64,000 nucleotides of DNA from Rhynchonema sp. JSB1_4 (GCA_030248065.1 JASAMV010002389.1:1-64000), one strand, 5' to 3'; numbered from the stretch's first letter, positions 13,050 to 25,607 are shown. The notes: generated from the sequence alone by a model not told the origin. Numbers and translations are program-made.

Positions 13050-13559
13050 TCCCACACCCACCAGCGGGCTAGATCGCTCGCCGACAGGTTGGTTATGTCG
13101 ATGGTTAATACACATTATTCGTCTCGATGTCGGCAACTAAATTAGAGCAAAAAAAACAAACCAAAAATTTCAAATGTCAATAGTGGCGGGCCAGGTTCAA
13201 GGCTGTGTAAACCAATTCAATAATTGTATTGATGTTGTGCACATACCTGTGTTTTACATACACGAAGTAAAAGAAAGAAAGAAAGTTGATTGGCCAATAC
13301 TACCCTGATCAATAAACTCATTTAAGCAGTCATACCAATCAGTCTATGACTGTTAATCACTCTATTGATCAATATTGATGAATCGATCAACGAATGACGC
13401 AGGCCATCCACACCCCGATCATTGTTGTGCTGCAGTGAGCATTGAATCTCGTTAACTATATTCGCTCAGTTGTTCGCTCAAGCTGAACGCATTCTTGTGC
13501 CAGTACGACATTGAGTTGGTGGAATGACTACCTTTGCGCAGAATCTTTTATTAATTCAG

Positions 13560-14317
13560 AGAGCAATACGCGAAAGCGATTAAAGAAGAAAAGAACTTTT
13601 GAAGGTACGCTTGATCCGTTGAGACCCACAATCTTTGAGGTTAACAAATAGACAATTATTCCATTGAGACCTGCTCTTTTTCTGAACTTTTTTCTTGAAG
13701 ATGTGATATTTGCGCATTCCTTGTGATAAGATTATGTGCACATTGTAGCTGACAGTTCGTTTATTTGGGCGTTACGGAAACCACCAAAAATAGATATTGA
13801 AATGTGAGGTTGAAAACACATGTATGTATATTTGTATCAATCCATCCCATCAGTTAGCATCTTGAGCTTGAGCTTGAGCTTTAGCGGCTGAGCCGAAAGC
13901 CTTAATTTCTCCAACTCCAAATGGTTTGAGTTGAAAATTCGTTTTGATTGTGCAGCGAAAAACTACCCGGTGAACAATATACCTCGTCATCCACGCATAA
14001 AACGACAAAAGCAGCGGGCGAAATCAACCAGAAAACTAAAATATGATTACGGGCTTGTGATTGAATCAACATTCGTACGTAAGATCACGTTTGATATTTG
14101 AAAACTGTACTAATTGATTTTTTTAGCAAGACCATATAGTTTGAATCAACCGCAAAATAGCGACTTCAACATGTTGCAATATCACTGCATGACGCTCGCA
14201 AAATATGACCCTGATGTGCTGTCGAGAAAAACAACAGAACAGAATGATATTAACACCAACGATGCTTACAAAAGTTTGAATAGAGTCGCTATATATCGAA
14301 CAACCCTGACAAAGTAG
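13560..14317 (+). CDS. Unrecognised basic protein, last three exons
   Basis: Three exons join with compatible phases: 13560-13604, 13956-14078, 14127-14317 (stop TAG). Acceptors are TTCAG, TGCAG and TTTAG; donors are GGTACGC and CGTAAGA. The product is about 119 residues. It opens with a basic cluster (SNTRKRLKKKRTFE), then PRHPRIKRQKQRAKSTRKLK, then an uncharged-to-polar tail (NMLQYHCMTLAKYDPDVL). Several dibasic KR and RK pairs occur. I recognise no domain; a nuclear tail or a processed precursor are both possible. An AATAAA at 14393-14398 fits a nearby 3' end. An upstream exon ending in phase 1 is required but not found; elements inserted at 12.36-13.05 kb may separate it. Confidence 0.4.
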
Positions 14318-14398
14318 TATTATCTGGATATGTCGAACAATCGTTCGCAAAATAATCATCCAATGTCGTATACAGATAACACCGTGACTTCAAATAAA

Positions 14399-14822
14399 AA
14401 TACCTATAGCGTTTGAATATGACAACGAACAACACCTCAATAAATGCTTGGATTGTCTGGAATCAAGATACATAGTTGGGACAGATCAGACATGACATCC
14501 TGCTACAAAATCCTGCACTTAACCGGTGGTCCGTGGCTTTGCTTGGGCAACAGCAATCGCTTGAACGCTAACTGTTGCAGATTTGCATCCCAGCGCCTGA
14601 CGGAATGCGCGGAGCATGCGCGCCCAACCTAAAATAATCGCTTTTTCGCTTCAGTTTTCGTGCTGGTGGTGAGAATCGCACAAAATTATGAGAATGATAG
14701 TCAATCAACGTGAAGTTAGGCAATAGAATTCTGCGAGTCTACAATTCCAAGTCCGGTGCTGAGGAACGTTCCCATTCCTACACGCGTGAAGCAAGAATTT
14801 GCCATATAAAAAGGTATAACAC
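14399..14822. other. No gene recognised
   Basis: Unique-looking sequence between the 3' ends of the basic-protein gene (+) and the receptor C-terminal exons (-). No frame of interest and no repeat seen. Confidence 0.4.
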
Positions 14823-14828
14823 TTTATT
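14823..14828 (-). terminator. Polyadenylation signal AATAAA for receptor
   Basis: TTTATT on the plus strand reads AATAAA on the minus strand, about 165 bp downstream of the receptor stop codon at 14994. Confidence 0.4.
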
Positions 14829-14993
14829 TTTCGTACCGCGAAGTGCTGATGAATATTGTTTTTCATGAACAAAGGGAGTCAACGTTTTCTTCGCTTTACG
14901 CGTCATTCGCAAACAATTTTTGGCAGGAATGAATCGTTTTGCTACCGCTTTCATAGCTCCTCGTTAAGTGGTGCTGATTGAACAGTGGTGGCT

Positions 14994-16473
14994 TCACCAA
15001 GTATGTATGCTCCATGACCAAATATATGATTGCCGTTGCGAACCTTTGCGAACATCATGTGACATGACCGTGAGCAGGTACGGATTCTGTGTGTAGTTCA
15101 TCGTGCTGATCACCATGTAGTACGGCAGCATGTACTGCCAGTACTCAACAGGCAGAAAAGCCTGAAAACATAGCGAATCACAACCTGTCTCAACATAAAC
15201 GCAAACACAGAAACAGACTTCTAGGGTGTGCTTTTTGGGCACGTGCAAACGCAAAGCACACCGCATATTGCCTTCACCACCAGCGTGTGAAAGCAGTGGT
15301 TTCTTTAAAAAAAATTCTTTCCAAAAGGCAAAAAAAATTTTTTATCATTTCAAAATTCGAAAATTTCTCCATTTTTTTGCTTTGAAAGTGCTATTTTGCA
15401 TAAAAATTGCTACTGTTAGTGTTGACATCACCTGACCCTACCATGGGTGTATTGGGTGCATAATCGTTGTTTTGTGACATCTGGACATAGTGCACACACT
15501 GACAGGGCCTCTCATATGACTCCACACGTACACGTGACTGGGTGGGCATTTATTTATCCATGCCCCAGGCCCGAAAAGAGTGATTCGATGCAATATTCAC
15601 TCTAATTTCACAGTATGTGCAGCTTATTTGCATTGGTCGTGTACCTAGACGTAATAATTTCACCCAAAATTCCCATCCCGGATATCAGAAAGCCATGCCA
15701 TCACACCCGCACCGCACCACCTGGGGAAGGGTACGGGTGTGAACCGGACTATGGTTGGTAGTTATCGACCATAGGATAGCATGGTTTTCGTATTACCTGT
15801 GCTTTATATGCACTTAGAACACATTATGTAACAAAATACCCCTATTTTATACTTGTTTGCGCTCATTTTTCATCGTGTTGGGTAGATTTTGGCTAGAATG
15901 AAAGAAAATTTTTTAACTAAAGAAAAAATTTTTTAAAAAATGGGGCCTGAATAAAAATTTTTTTTATTAACCACTGTGTCAAAGTACAGGCAGGCCACAA
16001 GCCGACATGTGAACCAGAAGACCAATTGCAAGCAGGGTTAGACGAATTTTTTGTCATGAACTTTATTTTTAAATTTTAATCATGGGCCCCACCTTCTGCA
16101 GATACCATGCAATGTACTGAAACGACGGCAAACTCAGGAACACGCCAACAATGACCAGACGTCGTGCAGCCTTCTGCATAGTATCCGAGTTGGCTGAACC
16201 CTGGAATCAACTTTGAAATGTCTTCAGCAGTGTTTGGCTGCAATTCCAACTGAATTGAAGTCAAACGTTGTGTTATACATAAATGGAAGAAAATCAAAGC
16301 AACCATACTGGCGGTACTCTTTGACCGTTCACCCAACCTGGCTCTGTTTTACCAGTTTCACCGCGACGGTGACGTAGAGCGGCACGCAAGCGACGGCCAC
16401 GGTGGTGAATAGGATCGGAAAGCGGTGGTACAGTTGGGAAAGGGGGCAGGGACGATCTGATTCGCTAAAGTTC
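14994..16473 (-). CDS. Serpentine receptor, transmembrane segments 5-7
   Basis: Minus-strand exons 16473-16338, 16200-16093 and 15161-14994 join in phase 0 and end at TGA. The first carries an extracellular stretch with a CP pair and segment 5 (FPILFTTVAVACVPLYVTVA). The second carries the third cytoplasmic loop (SANSDTMQKAARR) and segment 6 (LVIVGVFLSLPSFQYIAWYL). The third carries segment 7 (WQYMLPYYMVISTM), an NPxxY-like block (NYTQNPYLLTVMSHDVRK) and a short tail. Architecture is that of a rhodopsin-like or nematode chemoreceptor. No start codon or segments 1-4 lie adjacent; segments 1-4 of such a receptor lie on the same strand at 25.6-26.7 kb. The first exon needs a preceding phase-2 end, which that upstream piece does not give directly, so at least one exon is still missing if they are one gene. 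Confidence 0.75.
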
Positions 16474-16737
16474 CTGACTAAAGCACACCCTTTTTCATTC
16501 AGAAGCACGCCCCGAGGTTTCGTGCGGAATGAAAAATAAAATTCGTATATGACTTCACCTTAAAGTTTGGTTATCGAACGCATTTCCAGCAAATTTGGTA
16601 TTATTTATTCAATAGTGCGACAGTTTCGACGATTGAATTCCGAAAATGGCCCATCAGCCCGAAACCACATTTTTGGGGACAAGTCGTTTGTCACAAGGCC
16701 AGTTTTTGGGGGCTGGCCAGGCTGGCCATTTATGTAC

Positions 16738-17839
16738 ATGAAAGAAAAATGCTCCAAGGCGCATAAAAGAAATATGGTTCCATGGCTGACTGACATAGAA
16801 AAGAACGATAATAGCTTGCAACATTGTTGATGTTTCGGAACAAACGTAAGTGTTTGTGAGTTGTTTGGTGCCGAACAGCAGATATTAATCACCAATCTGT
16901 TGTTCGCTCACTACCAAACCATATCGCAAGCCAACCAATTGTGGTCGTTAGGTCAACTTTGATTCTTTTGCACCTCGCTCCAATGTGTCTGGTGTTGTCA
17001 CTTTTCTCAAATATCGTGCTTTGTCGTACTGTACCGATCTCGACCCTGAATTTGCTCAAAAGCATCAAGAACGTCAACGTCCAAACCAGTATACTCTGAC
17101 AATTCTTTTGGGAGAAACTTTTTAAACGCGTTGCCTGATCCGTAAAGCGCATGATGCGTGCACTGGCTATAGCGATCACGTGACTTCCGTAGCCAGTGCA
17201 CGCATAATGCGCTTTACAGATCAGGCAACACCGTTGAAAAGTTTCTCCCAAGAGAATTGCCAGAGTATACCTGCCCTATAATGGGGTGGCCTCATTGAAT
17301 ATCAGGCACTTCTTGCGTCGTCCAACATTATTGTCGGCTTCAAACTAACGAACAAGGTCAGCTCGCGCTTATACTACACCGGTGTCAAGCCATTTGGACA
17401 AGATTCGTATCTCATAATATTGAACCAAATTCCGCGAACTCTTGAACCAACACCACAGCCGATCTCGAAATTTTCGTTCAAACCTATTAAGACAGCTGTT
17501 TCTTCTTTTCAACCTCACGACAGTAACTGTGCAGTTTTCGGTTGCGCACAATGATTCAACAAAGAGAGGAGCAAGGAGAATATTGCATTCTTTCAATGTC
17601 AAACACTGTTTCAAAATGAGCGCTCCATGCCTTGTGTCTCTGGTGGCAAAACAGCACGCGCCGGGAATATGGTTCAATATCTGCTGCTTGGCATCAAAGA
17701 ACTCACAACACACTAACGTTTGTTCCAGTGCTTCATGAAACATCAACAAGGTGGCGCAAGCTGGTATCGTTTCTTTTATGTCTCTCAGCCAGGGAACCAT
17801 ATTTCTTCTATGGCCGTTGGGGCATTTTTCTTTCTTGTA
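16738..17839. repeat. Foldback element M6, copy a, interrupted
   Basis: The left arm (16738-16886, GAAAGAAAAATGCTCCAAGG) is separated from the centre and right arm (17417-17839) by about 530 bp of foreign sequence. Comparison with the uninterrupted copy at 23404-23961 defines the break at GATATTAA and ATATTGAACC. The centre has a frame resembling that of copy b but with a stop. Confidence 0.65.
17089..17270. repeat. Inverted-repeat MITE inside the M6a insertion
   Basis: Arms of about 80 bp starting AGTATACTCTG and including GGGAGAAACTTTT and AAAGCGCAT mirror each other around a short centre near 17180. No coding capacity. Confidence 0.75.
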
Positions 17840-18660
17840 TCGTTTTTTATATCGCGCAAGCGCCAAACGCAAACCGAAGAAAACAAGACCAAAATCAAAC
17901 TCTTCATAATATAGCGGAATTCCCCACTGACTGAAAAAAAAATGAAAATCGGACTTTTCCTCAATTAAGAAACCCGTGTTAACAAAGCAACTCCGATTTT
18001 GAGCAAACTGTTCCCAACTGAATTCAACGGTTTTCAAGTAGACTTTAACTCCCATTTTTGAACTTGAAACCATCTCATTTTTATCCACCTCATTGTTCAA
18101 AAGGTGCACAATGATGATAAAGCGCACAAGGCACAATGCTGTTTTTGTATATGGGCAGTATAGAACCAGAGGGGAGGGCGCCCCACTAATATACACTAAT
18201 TTGTATACACTAATTTCCCAATTTTTGCCTTCTGTAAACAAAGAGTTCATAGTTGGATGAAAAAAATTTATCGGCGGTTAAAGATATGGAATTGAAATGT
18301 AACACAACATTTCACGCCTTATAATATCACTCAGATTACACGGATATAATGACACGTCAACAGAATGGCTCGATAAAGTTAACCTGCTTCTTCTTCCCCT
18401 TTTAGCGAGCAAAGAAAGGCCAGTTCTTTATGTTTGGAGAAGGAAAAAAATCACATTATCACACTGTTTACGCGCTTTTTACATGCTCAAACAGCGTCAA
18501 AAACAACTGATTAAAAATCAGACTACTTTAGGGCGCAGCCATGCAAACGCGGGCCGGGTCGCGGGCCAGAAAAGTAACCCATGCCCAAGGCCCGCCCCGC
18601 ATTTGCATGGCCGCATTCGCGGGTCGCGGTTTGCGGGTCACTCGAAACATTTATGTGGCT
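17840..18660. other. No gene recognised
   Basis: A long open minus-strand frame (17369-18250) overlaps the M6a arm and has no recognisable domain, so it looks like a by-product of the repeat. The remainder holds a GC-rich block (GGGCCGGGTCGCGGGCC, about 18552) and nothing else supportable. Confidence 0.4.
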
Positions 18661-18750
18661 CCAAACACACAAAAATGAACCAATAAGCGTCGAGCCAACG
18701 TCGTAGACGTGCACCAGCACAGCGCTGATTGGTTCATTTTTGTGTGTTGG
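18661..18750. repeat. Short inverted repeat
   Basis: CCAAACACACAAAAATGAAC mirrors GTTCATTTTTGTGTGTTGG across a 90 bp span. Confidence 0.6.
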
Positions 18751-18962
18751 CACTTGGCAGTCAAATAAATGTTATGTACAGTAGCTAGCCAATATTATGT
18801 ACAGTAGTTGCCAACGTTTAGTGAAACACGGACATGCATTCTGAGCACAAAATCGTCATTTTCCACAGTGTTTTGATTGGACTGCGCGGTCGCAGGCGGC
18901 GCATGCATGCTTTTTGGCCATCGCCACCGACGGTCAGTTAGATTCTGCTCACGTACACTGTT

Positions 18963-20218
18963 TTAAAGTGACTCTACAATTGATCGTTGACCGCGTTTGT
19001 TTGCAGTCATTTTTTCAGAAAATGAAGACGTCAACCCGATGAAGTCCGCTTGTTTCACGAACCCACACTTTTAGGAAAGAAAAAAATAGCCGCAACAACA
19101 CATGTACACAAAGATTTATCTCTTTTCTACATTTTTCACACGAACACAGCACACGCGACACCAGAAAATAAAACTAGAATAAAAACCCAGATTTAGAAAT
19201 AAAATTTCAGTCTTTCTTTGTATGTTTAACTTTCACCACAACCTTACAAGATAACAAGATAAAAAAGTTAAACAGACTTTGAGAAACCCAGAGAAACCCA
19301 ATTAACATTTTTAAGATTTATACACTGTTTATATTTGTTTAAAACATTTCCAAAACCTACCCAAAACGCCAGAGACACATTTTCCCCCCTTAAAAAACAC
19401 AACTCTTAACTCAGGAAATGTGTGATAAATAATAAACGAAACACTCCAAAAAATCAAGCCTTTTTAAAGCACCCTTTTACTCTAGCATAATTTTAAGCAT
19501 CTGTGGTGAATGAAATAAGTTGTCAATTAGAAATAAAAATTGTCTAATTATCTAGTATTTAGGATGTGCTTTTCGTTTTTCAAAACCCTACACAGCTCAC
19601 ACAATGTTTACCACAACATGCGCAAGGCACCCATTCCCACAGCGCACACACACAAAGCTGAAACATTACCCCCGGCCGGCTGTGTGTTGTTGTTGTGTGT
19701 GCGCTGTGCGTGGTCTGAATGGCTGCCTTTGCGCATGTTGTGGTAAACATTGTGTGAGCTGTGTAGGGTTTTGAAAAACGAAAGGCACATCCTGAATACT
19801 AGATAATTAGATGATTTTTATTTCTAATTGACAACTTATTTCATTCACCACAGATGCTTAAAATTATGCTGGAGTAAAAGGGTGCTTTAAAAAGGCTTGA
19901 TTTTTTGGAGTGTTTCGTTTATTATTTATCACACATGGCGTTTCGCACAATGCTTTATATCTCGTTTAACAGGAAAACGTCTGAGTATAAAACGCTGAAA
20001 ATATCTTCTATTGGATTACCTTGTGTTTCGCACAGGCCAGCCTCAAACTTTTTTCATTTTTTCTCCTCCTGGAAAAATGTGGGGGCTCCGTGAAACATCA
20101 CAAAGCAACGACTTGAAAATCTATTTCCTAAATCTGGGTTTCTGATACCTAGTCTTCATTTTCTGAAGAAATGACTGCAAACAAACGCGGTCAACGATCA
20201 ATTGTAGAGTCACTTTAA
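18963..20218. repeat. 1.26 kb giant hairpin
   Basis: Outer arms (TTAAAGTGACTCTACAATTG against its mirror ending at 20218) and inner arms (about 19420-19655 against 19690-19930) are near identical. They fold around a small centre containing CCCCCGGCCGGC near 19671-19680. Parts between the arm blocks match only in patches such as CCCAGATTTAG. It carries no gene and lies in the gap between the two receptor pieces, directly beside the TG tract. Confidence 0.8.
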
Positions 20219-20251
20219 GACGATTGCGTTGCGGCAACAGCACTGCAGGCA

Positions 20252-20524
<273 letters not shown>

Positions 20525-20694
20525 GCGCGCGAATTTGAAATTCGAATTCGAAAAAATTCGAATTTGGCGCTATTGTTTTATGGTATTTTGTGTTGAACGT
20601 GTTGCAATCTATAGAGATAAGCTTATTTTTTTATCTTACTGAGTCCAAAAAAACGTACTTCTACCGAGGTTTTGTTTCTATAGTGAAGCTTTCA

Positions 20695-21385
20695 GTACTA
20701 AAAGTCCTAGTCATGGTCTGAGACCGGTCTTAGACATGGCGCTATGAAGTCGACGATAGCACCATCGCGTTTCGTGACCCCAAAACCCCTTACCATTTTT
20801 TGCCGAAAAAAGGAGAAGAACGTTTTTACAAAAACTTCAGCAACAACAACAACTTGTCCGCAATCGCGCGGATGAAATTTTGTGTGGAGCGTTCCGGCTG
20901 GCCCACACAGGTGGTGTGAAAGGTTGGGCTTCTAATGCAAAGTTTCGTCGAAATGGTGGGACGTCGAAGATTTCACAACGCGCAATCGGAGCTAGCATGG
21001 TAATGCTAAGCGACATATGGTTCATTCCCTATAGTGCGCTTTCTGAAAATTTTGATCGTGCGCTATTTCAACAATACTCAACCGAATGAGCTCAAACTTG
21101 CACACAATGTATATACCGTGCCCCAAAATGGCCACACAAAATTTCACCCCGCTGCGTGCCCACACGCGCAATCGCGGGCAAGATACAGTTGTCATTTTTG
21201 TAAAAACGTTCTTTCCCTTTTTTTTTCCACAAAAAACTAGTCAGGGCCCAGACGTTACTGAACACTAAAAATGTTAATATCGCATATAGGGTTTTCGCAC
21301 ACGAGAAACACGATGGTGCTATCGCCGACTTCGTAACTCCACGACTGAGACCGGTTCCAGACCATGACCACGACTTTTTGTATGT
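20695..21385. repeat. Inverted-repeat element, family M8
   Basis: Left blocks (GGTCTGAGACCGGTCTTAG, then ACGATAGCACCATCGCG, then AACGTTTTTACAAAAAC) are mirrored on the right in reverse order (GTAAAAACGTTC, GATGGTGCTATCGCCGAC, TGAGACCGGTTCCAGACC). A third partial right end lies at about 21440-21540. No coding capacity. Confidence 0.7.
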
Positions 21386-21867
21386 AAAGTGTGCTTCCCG
21401 AAGTAAAATTTCTCCGAAAAGTTATTAAACAGAACTATTAAAGTTGTTTATGTGGTTTTCGCACTCGAGAAACATGGTGGTGCTATCGCCGAGTTCGTAA
21501 CTTTTAGTATGAACGGTTCCAGACCATGACTTTTTGTACAGAAAGTATGGTTCTAAAGCCAAAATCAGCGGTTATATGTGTTTTTAATCGTTGTTACGTC
21601 AAACATATATTAATTCCAATTGGTTAAATGTTTTTCAGCTCGAAAAGAGCCATAATGGACGCTCAGACACACACAACAATGCATTAGTGCACGCTACGTA
21701 GTTGCCTGATTCATAAAGCGCACAATGTATTACCCACAACACACAGCCAGCCAGCCAGCACACACACACACAGGCAGGCAGCCAGCACACACACACACAC
21801 ACACAGGCAGCCAGCACAATAGGCAAGACAGCAATGCACGCGTAGTTATGTATGTATTAGAGTTTGT

Positions 21868-21960
21868 GAAGGAGAGTGGCGAAGCAGTTATGTCCGAAAG
21901 GTCTAACGCGCATCACTGAAGACGAGAGGTCGCGGGTTCAAACATTCACGCGCGCAGCGA
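21868..21960 (+). ncRNA. tRNA-Phe-like relic or SINE head
   Basis: TGGCGAAGCAGT matches a box A, and GGGTTCAAAC some 45 bp later matches a box B; between them ACTGAAGAC resembles a tRNA-Phe anticodon loop (GAA). The acceptor and T stems do not pair well, so it is not a working tRNA. A pseudogene or the head of a tRNA-derived SINE is likelier. Confidence 0.4.
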
Positions 21961-22402
21961 ACTTTGTTTTATTTTACTAACTGTTAATGAATTCTGGGTA
22001 ACATTTTTCAGTTTTTTTCGTGTTTTTATTTGAGATTAATTATTAAGCACAGGTGCGGTTCGCAGTTTATGCGCTGTGATGTCATTCATGATAAAATACC
22101 GACAAGATATCAACTTCTTAATTAAAATAGCTGTTGCTCTCTAACAATCGAAGCTTTTTCCGCATTTATAATTTGACTTTCGTGGGAAAGTTAAATAGTA
22201 GTTTTTACGTAACATTGAATCCAAGATCAGATGCGGCGGCCAACACCAAAGCAATCTGGAGACTGATGTTTGACACTTATTTCATTGCTGAAGCTGAAGG
22301 GACAGGTTGCATGGAAGTTCATTGCACAGCTTTGCTTGGTACTAAACCAACAAGTGCCATTCTCTGAGACGTTGCGCAATCAGTGCGCTATAAATGATGG
22401 TA

Positions 22403-22677
22403 TTGGTCGCACAATGACTTTATAAGAATTGGTCAATTTTTTTTCCTGAATCGCAAAGCAGGCTAGTGACGGGGCAATGACGTTGCGTTGCGCGATCACA
22501 CACAAAACACGTAGTAAAGAGAATGTTTCAGACCTGCGGCAACGTGGTTGATCTGCTAGATTATTTTCAGCTGAAAATGTTTTGTGAGAATCACAAATAA
22601 CACAACAGTTAAGAGTGACTGAACGTGAAAATCAGGATTGATTTTGTTGAATTCTTATATGGCCATTGTGCGACCAA
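22403..22677. mobile_element. M1-family MITE, copy b
   Basis: 275 bp, reverse orientation to the 11.6 kb copy. It has the same TTGGTCGCACAATGAC ends and TA duplications at 22401-22402 and 22678-22679. Confidence 0.75.
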
Positions 22678-22684
22678 TATAATC

Positions 22685-22983
22685 TGTTGATTATATTTCG
22701 ACATAGTGTATAAGCCCCATTCAGCGATGTTTGGAGCGGGCTGGGTCGACGCCATTCTAAATGAATGTTTCAAGCATTGCTGACTCAGGCAAAAGACCGA
22801 TTGAACATTGCTTGCCGCGTGGCGCAAAAACACGTGGCCTGTCATCGCACAACACCAACCATGTTCAATGGCTCTGCGAATGAGTTGGCAATGCCTGAAA
22901 CATTCATTTAGAATGGCGTCGACCCAGCCCGCTCCAAACATCGCTGAATGGGGCTTATACACTATGTCGAAATATAATCAACA
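22685..22983. repeat. Near-perfect palindromic element M3
   Basis: Arms over 100 bp starting TGTTGATTATATTTCGAC and containing GGGCTGGGTCGACGCC mirror each other; the loop contains GAACATTGCTTGCC and its partial mirror. It abuts the M1 copy on its left. High arm identity suggests a young copy. Confidence 0.8.
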
Positions 22984-23403
22984 GACTATACCTTGGGTGT
23001 CAAATACATACCTGGCGGTAAATTTAAAAAAATAAATAACTTGACAAGTTACCATGTTCCTCAAAAGCATAGACATGCGCGTGGGGCACTGCGTTAGTTT
23101 TGTTTCAGTGGTGGGTGAAGAGGCAGACACAAGCGTGTCTCCATTGTTAGAACCACATAGTGAAATCGAAACACAAAATTGGCCTTATGTCACGATAACC
23201 ACCGATTCATATATCCTGCCAAAAAATACAGCATCCTTAAACTAACCCCCACACCTCATTGCGCTCATGTGCGTTGATTACTTGAGAAAAGTCTGACGGT
23301 CGACATTTTCTTAGTTAGAACCATTGCTTGCCGGAACTGAAAACTTTCTGTGCCTGATTTATCCGGGTTCTCTGTTTGACGCTTGCGCGATATAAAAGAA
23401 CGA

Positions 23404-23961
23404 CACAAGAAAGAAAAATGCCCCAAGGGGCATAAAAGAAATATGGTTCCCTGGCTGACTGGCATAAAAGAACGATACTAGCTTGCACCACTTTGCTGAT
23501 GTTTCATTAGGCACTGGAATAAACGTAAGTGTGTTCTGAGCTGTTTGATACCGAACAGTAGACATTGAACCATATTCCCGGCGCGAACTCTTTTGAACCA
23601 ACACCCAGCCGATATCGAAACTTTCGTGCAAACCCAGGCAACTGTTTCTTCTTTTCAACCTCACGACGGTAACTGTGCAGTCTTCGGTTGCGCACGATGG
23701 TTCAACAAGGAGAGGAGTAAAGAGAATATTGCAATGTTTCAATATCTCCGTGCCCTGTGTCTCTGGTGGCAAGACAGCACGCGCCGGGAATATGGTTCAA
23801 TGTCTACTGTTCGGTATCAAACAGCTCAGAACACACTTACGTTTATTCCAGTGCCTAATGAAACATCAGCAAAGTGGTGCAAGCTAGTATCGTTCTTTTA
23901 TGCCAGTCAGCCAGGGAACCATATTTCTTTTATGCCCCTTGGGGCATTTTTCTTTCTTGTA
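23404..23961. repeat. Foldback element M6, copy b, intact
   Basis: 558 bp with about 180 bp arms (CAAGAAAGAAAAATGCCCC against GGGGCATTTTTCTTTCTTG) and a 200 bp centre shared with the 17.4 kb copy. A plus-strand frame through the centre includes NCAVFGCARWFNKERSKEN. The Cys-x4-Cys and its context recall the start of a THAP zinc finger only vaguely. No transposase is present. Confidence 0.75.
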
Positions 23962-24774
23962 TAAGGAATGAACCATATGTCGCTTAGTATTACCACGCTA
24001 TGTTCGATTATTTTTAATATATTTTTGCACTAAGCATGGAAGTTAACAAGCCACAAGAATAAATATGTATATATGTAGCTCTTCTGTCATGTTCAGAATC
24101 TCAGGCTGACTCCAAAAATATTCATCCCATTTCGTTCCGAATTATGGGTCTACAGCAGCTGCATGCAAGCTGGTATGGTCCTTCCTTATTATATTGGTCC
24201 AACGTACGATCCAGTTGTTCCTAGCTAAAGTCGAAATAGTGCGAAAACCTTGAAACCTTGGTTCTTGAAAATGCAATGAAAGAGAAATCAGAGGTCACAC
24301 GCCACGGCGCGGAAAAAACAATATTTCAGGCTTCTGGTTACGTTGGCAGCGTGTATATGTCACGTGTGATTTCTTTTTCTTTGCATTTTTAAGGGGAATC
24401 GTGGACTTTCGACCTCAGCTAGGAGTTGGCTTACAACGTTGACACGGGTTCCTTTGAGAGGGAAAGAAATACTTTATATGGCCAACAGCACAACCGGCGT
24501 TTTCCAAGAACATTTATTTTGCAAAAACCCCTTTTATACATTTTTGAGGCTGAGTCTTAGGCTGCACCAACACTCCTATGGTACATAATATGTGGGTAAG
24601 TCGGTACCACCCCTTCCCCGCATTACCGTTGTCATCATGAGGCTTACCTCTTGCGCAAAGGACCATTTTACGTAGTGCTGTTCCTGGTGAAAAGAAATGG
24701 GTATTTAGCGAATTTAGTTTACGTCGCGTCAATGTGGTTTCAGTGGTTTGTGTTTCAGGTAAAGGCAAACTACG

Positions 24775-25457
24775 CCAACATGAGCCCGATTTCGAAGGTG
24801 GTGTGTATTCAAAACGAATAGAAAGAGAAAATCATCATGTTCCATTTTGTATTCTTCAACGTGTCACAACCAGGGTTGGGCAAAAAAAAACGACGGCGTT
24901 TTTTCTTTAAAAAAAACGCCTGGGTCGTTTTTCGTTTTTTTTAAATCCTGAATTTCCTTGATTTTCCCTGATTTTTCAGGGAAAGTACCCTGATTATCAA
25001 GGAAAATCAATTTTTTGTCCCATTTTTTTCAAAAAATTTTCGACCAATTTTTACTTTGTCGAGATACGTCGATATACGGAGTTTGACTTTCAGTGATGAC
25101 CCCGGCCAAAGTTGGTTCCATGATGCGGGTCTGATATGGGATCTTAGCAACTCGCTAGAAAAGGGTTGAAACCCGTTTATTTTGCCTCAGAACACATAGA
25201 ATTACTTCATTTAACCGCGTTTTCTTCCCAACATGAGCGTTTTCCAATTTTTTTGGGGGCATATTTTGGTCATCTGGGCGTTTTAAAAAAAAACGTTTTT
25301 TTAAAAAAAAAAACGTTTTTTTTAAAAAAAACGATTTTTTTGGAAAAAAACGTTTTTTGCCCAACCCTGGTCACAACAGTTCCCAAATCAGCAGCCACGT
25401 ATGGATGTTTCACTATTCTGCCAGCTCCGAAATCGAGCTCGTGTTGGTGTAGTTTGC
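24775..25457. mobile_element. M2-family MITE split by a hAT-like insertion
   Basis: M2 terminal repeats (CAAACTACGCCAACATGAGC and its mirror at 25457) bound both halves of an M2 copy, reverse in orientation to that at 3.06 kb. The halves are separated by the R-family element at 24871-25369. It lies just downstream of the receptor exon at 25.6 kb. Confidence 0.8.
24871..25369. mobile_element. hAT-like MITE, family R, copy 2
   Basis: 499 bp, starts CAGGGTTGGGCAAAAAA and ends TTTTGCCCAACCCTG. It is bounded by exact 8-bp duplications GTCACAAC (24863-24870 and 25370-25377). The sub-ends are packed with AAACGTTTTTT-type runs. No coding capacity. Confidence 0.88.
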
Positions 25458-25607
25458 CTATAGACATAAAAATTTTGCCAGGATTTCCACACAGCTTTAA
25501 GGCAAAAAGAGCGGCTGCAATAGAGTCTCGCAAAAGGAACTCGAGTTCACGTAAAGATAACGGCCTGTAGTGGAACCAAGACACGATAAAAACAGCTTTA
25601 TTCGTAC

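Noticed and set aside
17369..18250. 293-residue minus-strand frame
   Set aside because: Its first part is the foldback M6 arm read backwards and the rest has no motif; no start, splice or homology support.
25564..25584. Receptor terminal exon ending shortly after segment 4
   Set aside because: An acceptor at 25581 would give five residues and a stop, leaving a receptor with four segments; more likely a chance site.
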